64,000 bases of DNA from an uncultured Tateyamaria sp. (GTDB lineage: Bacteria > Pseudomonadota > Alphaproteobacteria > Rhodobacterales > Rhodobacteraceae), in assembly GCA_947501275.1 (NCBI GenBank), contig CANMVD010000001.1, forward strand, positions 1,054,001-1,118,000. Direction: 5' to 3'. Positions 62,025 to 64,000 of the stretch are shown piece by piece. The notes under the pieces were generated by a model, which saw only the letters and a program-made list of their open reading frames with translations, made no database searches and was not told the DNA's origin. Every line of letters starts with the position of its first letter. Position 1 is the first letter of the stretch. The translations under genes were made by a program, and so were the position numbers.

Positions 62025-63301
62025 GCAGCGCATCATCGGATATCATCCTTGAACGGATGATGGCGTTGCATCCCAAAGTGATTGATCTGACGCTGGACCG
62101 CATGTGGCGCCTGCTCGACCGGCTTGGCAATCCACAGAATGACTTGCCACCCGTCATCCACATTGCCGGTACCAATGGTAAGGGGTCCACCCAAGCCATG
62201 ATCCGCGCGGGTCTTGAGGCGGCAGGCCACCGGGTCCACGCATATACTTCGCCCCACCTTGCCCGCTTTCACGAGCGGATCAGGTTGGCGGGTACACTCA
62301 TTTCCGAACCGGATCTGACGGCGATGCTGGACGAGTGTTACGCAGCCAATGGCGGCGAGAACATCACCTACTTCGAGATCACGACCTGTGCGGCGCTATT
62401 GGCCTTTGCCCGTACACCAGCAGATTACACGTTGCTGGAGGTGGGGCTGGGCGGGCGGCTCGACGCCACGAACGTGATTGAGCGCCCGGTGCTGACGGTC
62501 ATCACGCCCGTGTCGATGGATCATGAGGCTTTTCTTGGTGATACGCTTGGGGCCATCGCTGGCGAAAAGGCGGGTATCATCAAGCGCGGCGTTCCATGCA
62601 TCGTTGGGCCGCAACAGGACGCCGGTCTTGATGTCATCGAGGCGCGGGCCACGAAACTGGGTGCCCACATCCTCGCATGCGGGCAGCATTGGCATGCGGC
62701 GCCCGAACGCGATGGCATGATCTATCAGGACGAAACCGGCTTGCTGGATCTGCCGCGTCCCGTTTTGCCGGGTGACCACCAAATCCAGAATGCCGGGATG
62801 GCTTTGGCCGCGTTGCGCCATTTGGGGTGCGACGAGGCCGCATGTCATGCCGCAGTGACCAAAACGCAGTGGTCCGCGAGGATGCAACGGTTGCGTACGG
62901 GACCGCTGGTCGAGCTTGCCGATGGCTGTGGAGCCGAGCTTTGGCTTGATGGTGGGCATAATCCAGCAGCCGGTCAGGCACTGGCGCACACGTTAAACGG
63001 GATGTCTGCGCGCCCAACTCACCTGATCTGTGGCATGCTGAACACAAAAGACGCGCGCGGATATCTGCAACCTTTGGCCAAAGTGGCACAGGGATTGACC
63101 GCCGTTTCCATCCCCGGCGAGGCGAACACTTTGCCCGCAAACGTTACCGCAGAAGCTGCCGAAGGTGTTGGTTTTACGGCTAAAACGGGTGTTAACGTGA
63201 CCGAGGCTCTCAAGGACATTCTTGCGCGATCACCGCAGTCTCGTGTGCTGATTTGCGGCTCTCTATATCTTGCTGGTGCAATTTTGCGCGGCCACAGCTA
63301 G
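62021..63301 (+). CDS. folC: Folylpolyglutamate/dihydrofolate synthase
   Basis: 426 residues, Mur-ligase family. The ATP-binding HIAGTNGKGSTQAMIRAGLEAAGHRVHAYTSPHLARFHERIRLAG region lies at about residues 47-90, the second site ITPVSMDHEAFLGDTLGAIAGEKAGIIK near 165-195 and the C-terminal domain begins ELWLDGGHNPAAGQAL. Adds glutamate to dihydropteroate and to tetrahydrofolate. Overlaps accD by ATGA; no terminator seen downstream. Confidence 0.95.
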   Translation: MSSASSDIILERMMALHPKVIDLTLDRMWRLLDRLGNPQNDLPPVIHIAGTNGKGSTQAMIRAGLEAAGHRVHAYTSPHLARFHERIRLAGTLISEPDLTAMLDECYAANGGENITYFEITTCAALLAFARTPADYTLLEVGLGGRLDATNVIERPVLTVITPVSMDHEAFLGDTLGAIAGEKAGIIKRGVPCIVGPQQDAGLDVIEARATKLGAHILACGQHWHAAPERDGMIYQDETGLLDLPRPVLPGDHQIQNAGMALAALRHLGCDEAACHAAVTKTQWSARMQRLRTGPLVELADGCGAELWLDGGHNPAAGQALAHTLNGMSARPTHLICGMLNTKDARGYLQPLAKVAQGLTAVSIPGEANTLPANVTAEAAEGVGFTAKTGVNVTEALKDILARSPQSRVLICGSLYLAGAILRGHS

Positions 63302-63408
63302 ATCGTCCACTCCCCTCATTATGTTGACCGTACGGCCCCAACTGGTCTACATTTGGGGTATTATACGTAAGGGGTGGAGACGCTCCGGCATTGTTTGGGG
63401 GATGCAGT

Positions 63409-64000
63409 ATGGGTTGGCGTGCGGATAACGCGCCGGGGCAGGCCAATTTGGGCCAAGTGCCGGTACAATTAACTACCAGATCAAAGATATTGTTGGGTGT
63501 TGTGGCCTGTTTGGTCGTCCTGATTGGTGCGGTGGCTTTGCAGCCGCAATCGAACCTTGGATCACCATCTGTTCCCGTTGCCGCTGTCGTGCCAGAGCCC
63601 GTTGTAGCGCCGGAGCCAGCGCCGACGTTTGAAGTAGCTGCTGCGAACGCTTCCGTTGTTGAACCCGTGCAAGCGCCAGCCGTGACGCCCGAACCAGAAG
63701 TCAGTCGGGCGGATGCGTCTTTGCTTGAGTTGCGCCAGGCGGTTTACTCACGAGACGCCAGCCATCTGCTGCGCCAGCCGATTGCGGGTGGCGTGGCTGG
63801 AGATCAGTTCATTGACCTGCCCAAAGTGACAACGTCAGTCCTGGCAGGATTTGGGTATCGCGTGCGTGCAGGCGACCGGTTGCATGCGTTGCTGGTGCAG
63901 GCGTTGGCCGAGCAGAAATCAAATGCCTATATCGACGCGCTGCTGAACACTGCTGCGGCGCGGGGCGAATTTGTGCCGCCATTCCAGCTGCGTACTTCAA
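63409..64000 (+). CDS. Membrane-anchored protein of unknown function (5' part)
   Basis: Open frame from ATG 63409 (MGWRADNAPGQANLGQ) to the window edge, 197 codons, preceded by GGGGGA. A hydrophobic anchor (ILLGVVACLVVLIGAVAL, about residues 28-45) is followed by a Pro/Val/Glu-rich linker to about residue 105 (VPEPVVAPEPAPTFEV...), then a folded, more charged part (SLLELRQAVYSRDASHLLRQP). The layout suggests a single-pass protein with a periplasmic domain. No family recognised; the gene is cut by the window. Confidence 0.75.
   Translation, partial: MGWRADNAPGQANLGQVPVQLTTRSKILLGVVACLVVLIGAVALQPQSNLGSPSVPVAAVVPEPVVAPEPAPTFEVAAANASVVEPVQAPAVTPEPEVSRADASLLELRQAVYSRDASHLLRQPIAGGVAGDQFIDLPKVTTSVLAGFGYRVRAGDRLHALLVQALAEQKSNAYIDALLNTAAARGEFVPPFQLRTS

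Overview
The window looks like a chromosome segment from a marine alphaproteobacterium of the Roseobacter group (Rhodobacterales). The evidence is the high GC content, an ispA-dxs block, petP/petR regulators with an fbcFBC-type petABC operon, a VPLPA-CTERM protein, a TctABC tricarboxylate transporter and an iolDCBJG inositol cluster. Genes are dense, and many neighbours share ATGA stop/start overlaps.

Layout. 1-5235 (minus): petP-petR, a small hypothetical gene, a histone-deacetylase-family hydrolase, xseB, ispA and dxs (cut by the left edge). 5385-9791: ilvE, an NTF2-like protein, an EamA exporter, a secreted DM13 protein divergent from a TetR regulator across a three-copy operator, and aroC. 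10216-15544: TPP riboswitch with thiBPQ, ribH under an FMN riboswitch, a PaiB-like FMN protein and a GST. 15880-18655: petABC with a terminator. 18728-20984: mtaB, dapF and tRNA-Lys(UUU).

20985-28511 is an accessory region. It starts at the tRNA gene, carries a decayed IS3-family element, and then holds a tightly coupled four-gene operon (transcribed from 27661 down to 22505) that I cannot assign to any described system. It encodes two helical proteins with paired hydrophobic segments, one protein with a 20-residue Pro/Val/His tandem repeat, and a membrane-anchored DUF4403 protein. A VPLPA-CTERM protein and a perfect 20-bp palindrome lie just upstream. This is the best candidate for something undescribed.

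28510-40249: a 7TMR-DISM histidine kinase divergent from a LuxR-type response regulator, then a probable branched tri/dicarboxylate catabolic locus: acnD-like, prpF, rraA-like, tctCBA, an IclR regulator and a PEP-mutase/isocitrate-lyase-family lyase, with no citrate synthase beside it. 40246-53280: inositol uptake and catabolism (ABC transporter, LacI regulator, two Gfo/Idh/MocA oxidoreductases, a TIM-barrel isomerase/dehydratase, iolDCBJG), apparently tied together by two near-identical LacI palindromes. 53284-64000: two hypothetical proteins, a lipoprotein, ilvD, a large ABC-exporter-like protein whose ATPase motifs are all degenerate and which carries a cyclic-nucleotide-binding domain, a CPBP protease, accD, folC, and the start of a membrane-anchored unknown.

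All calls come from reading the sequence and translations; no database search was run.
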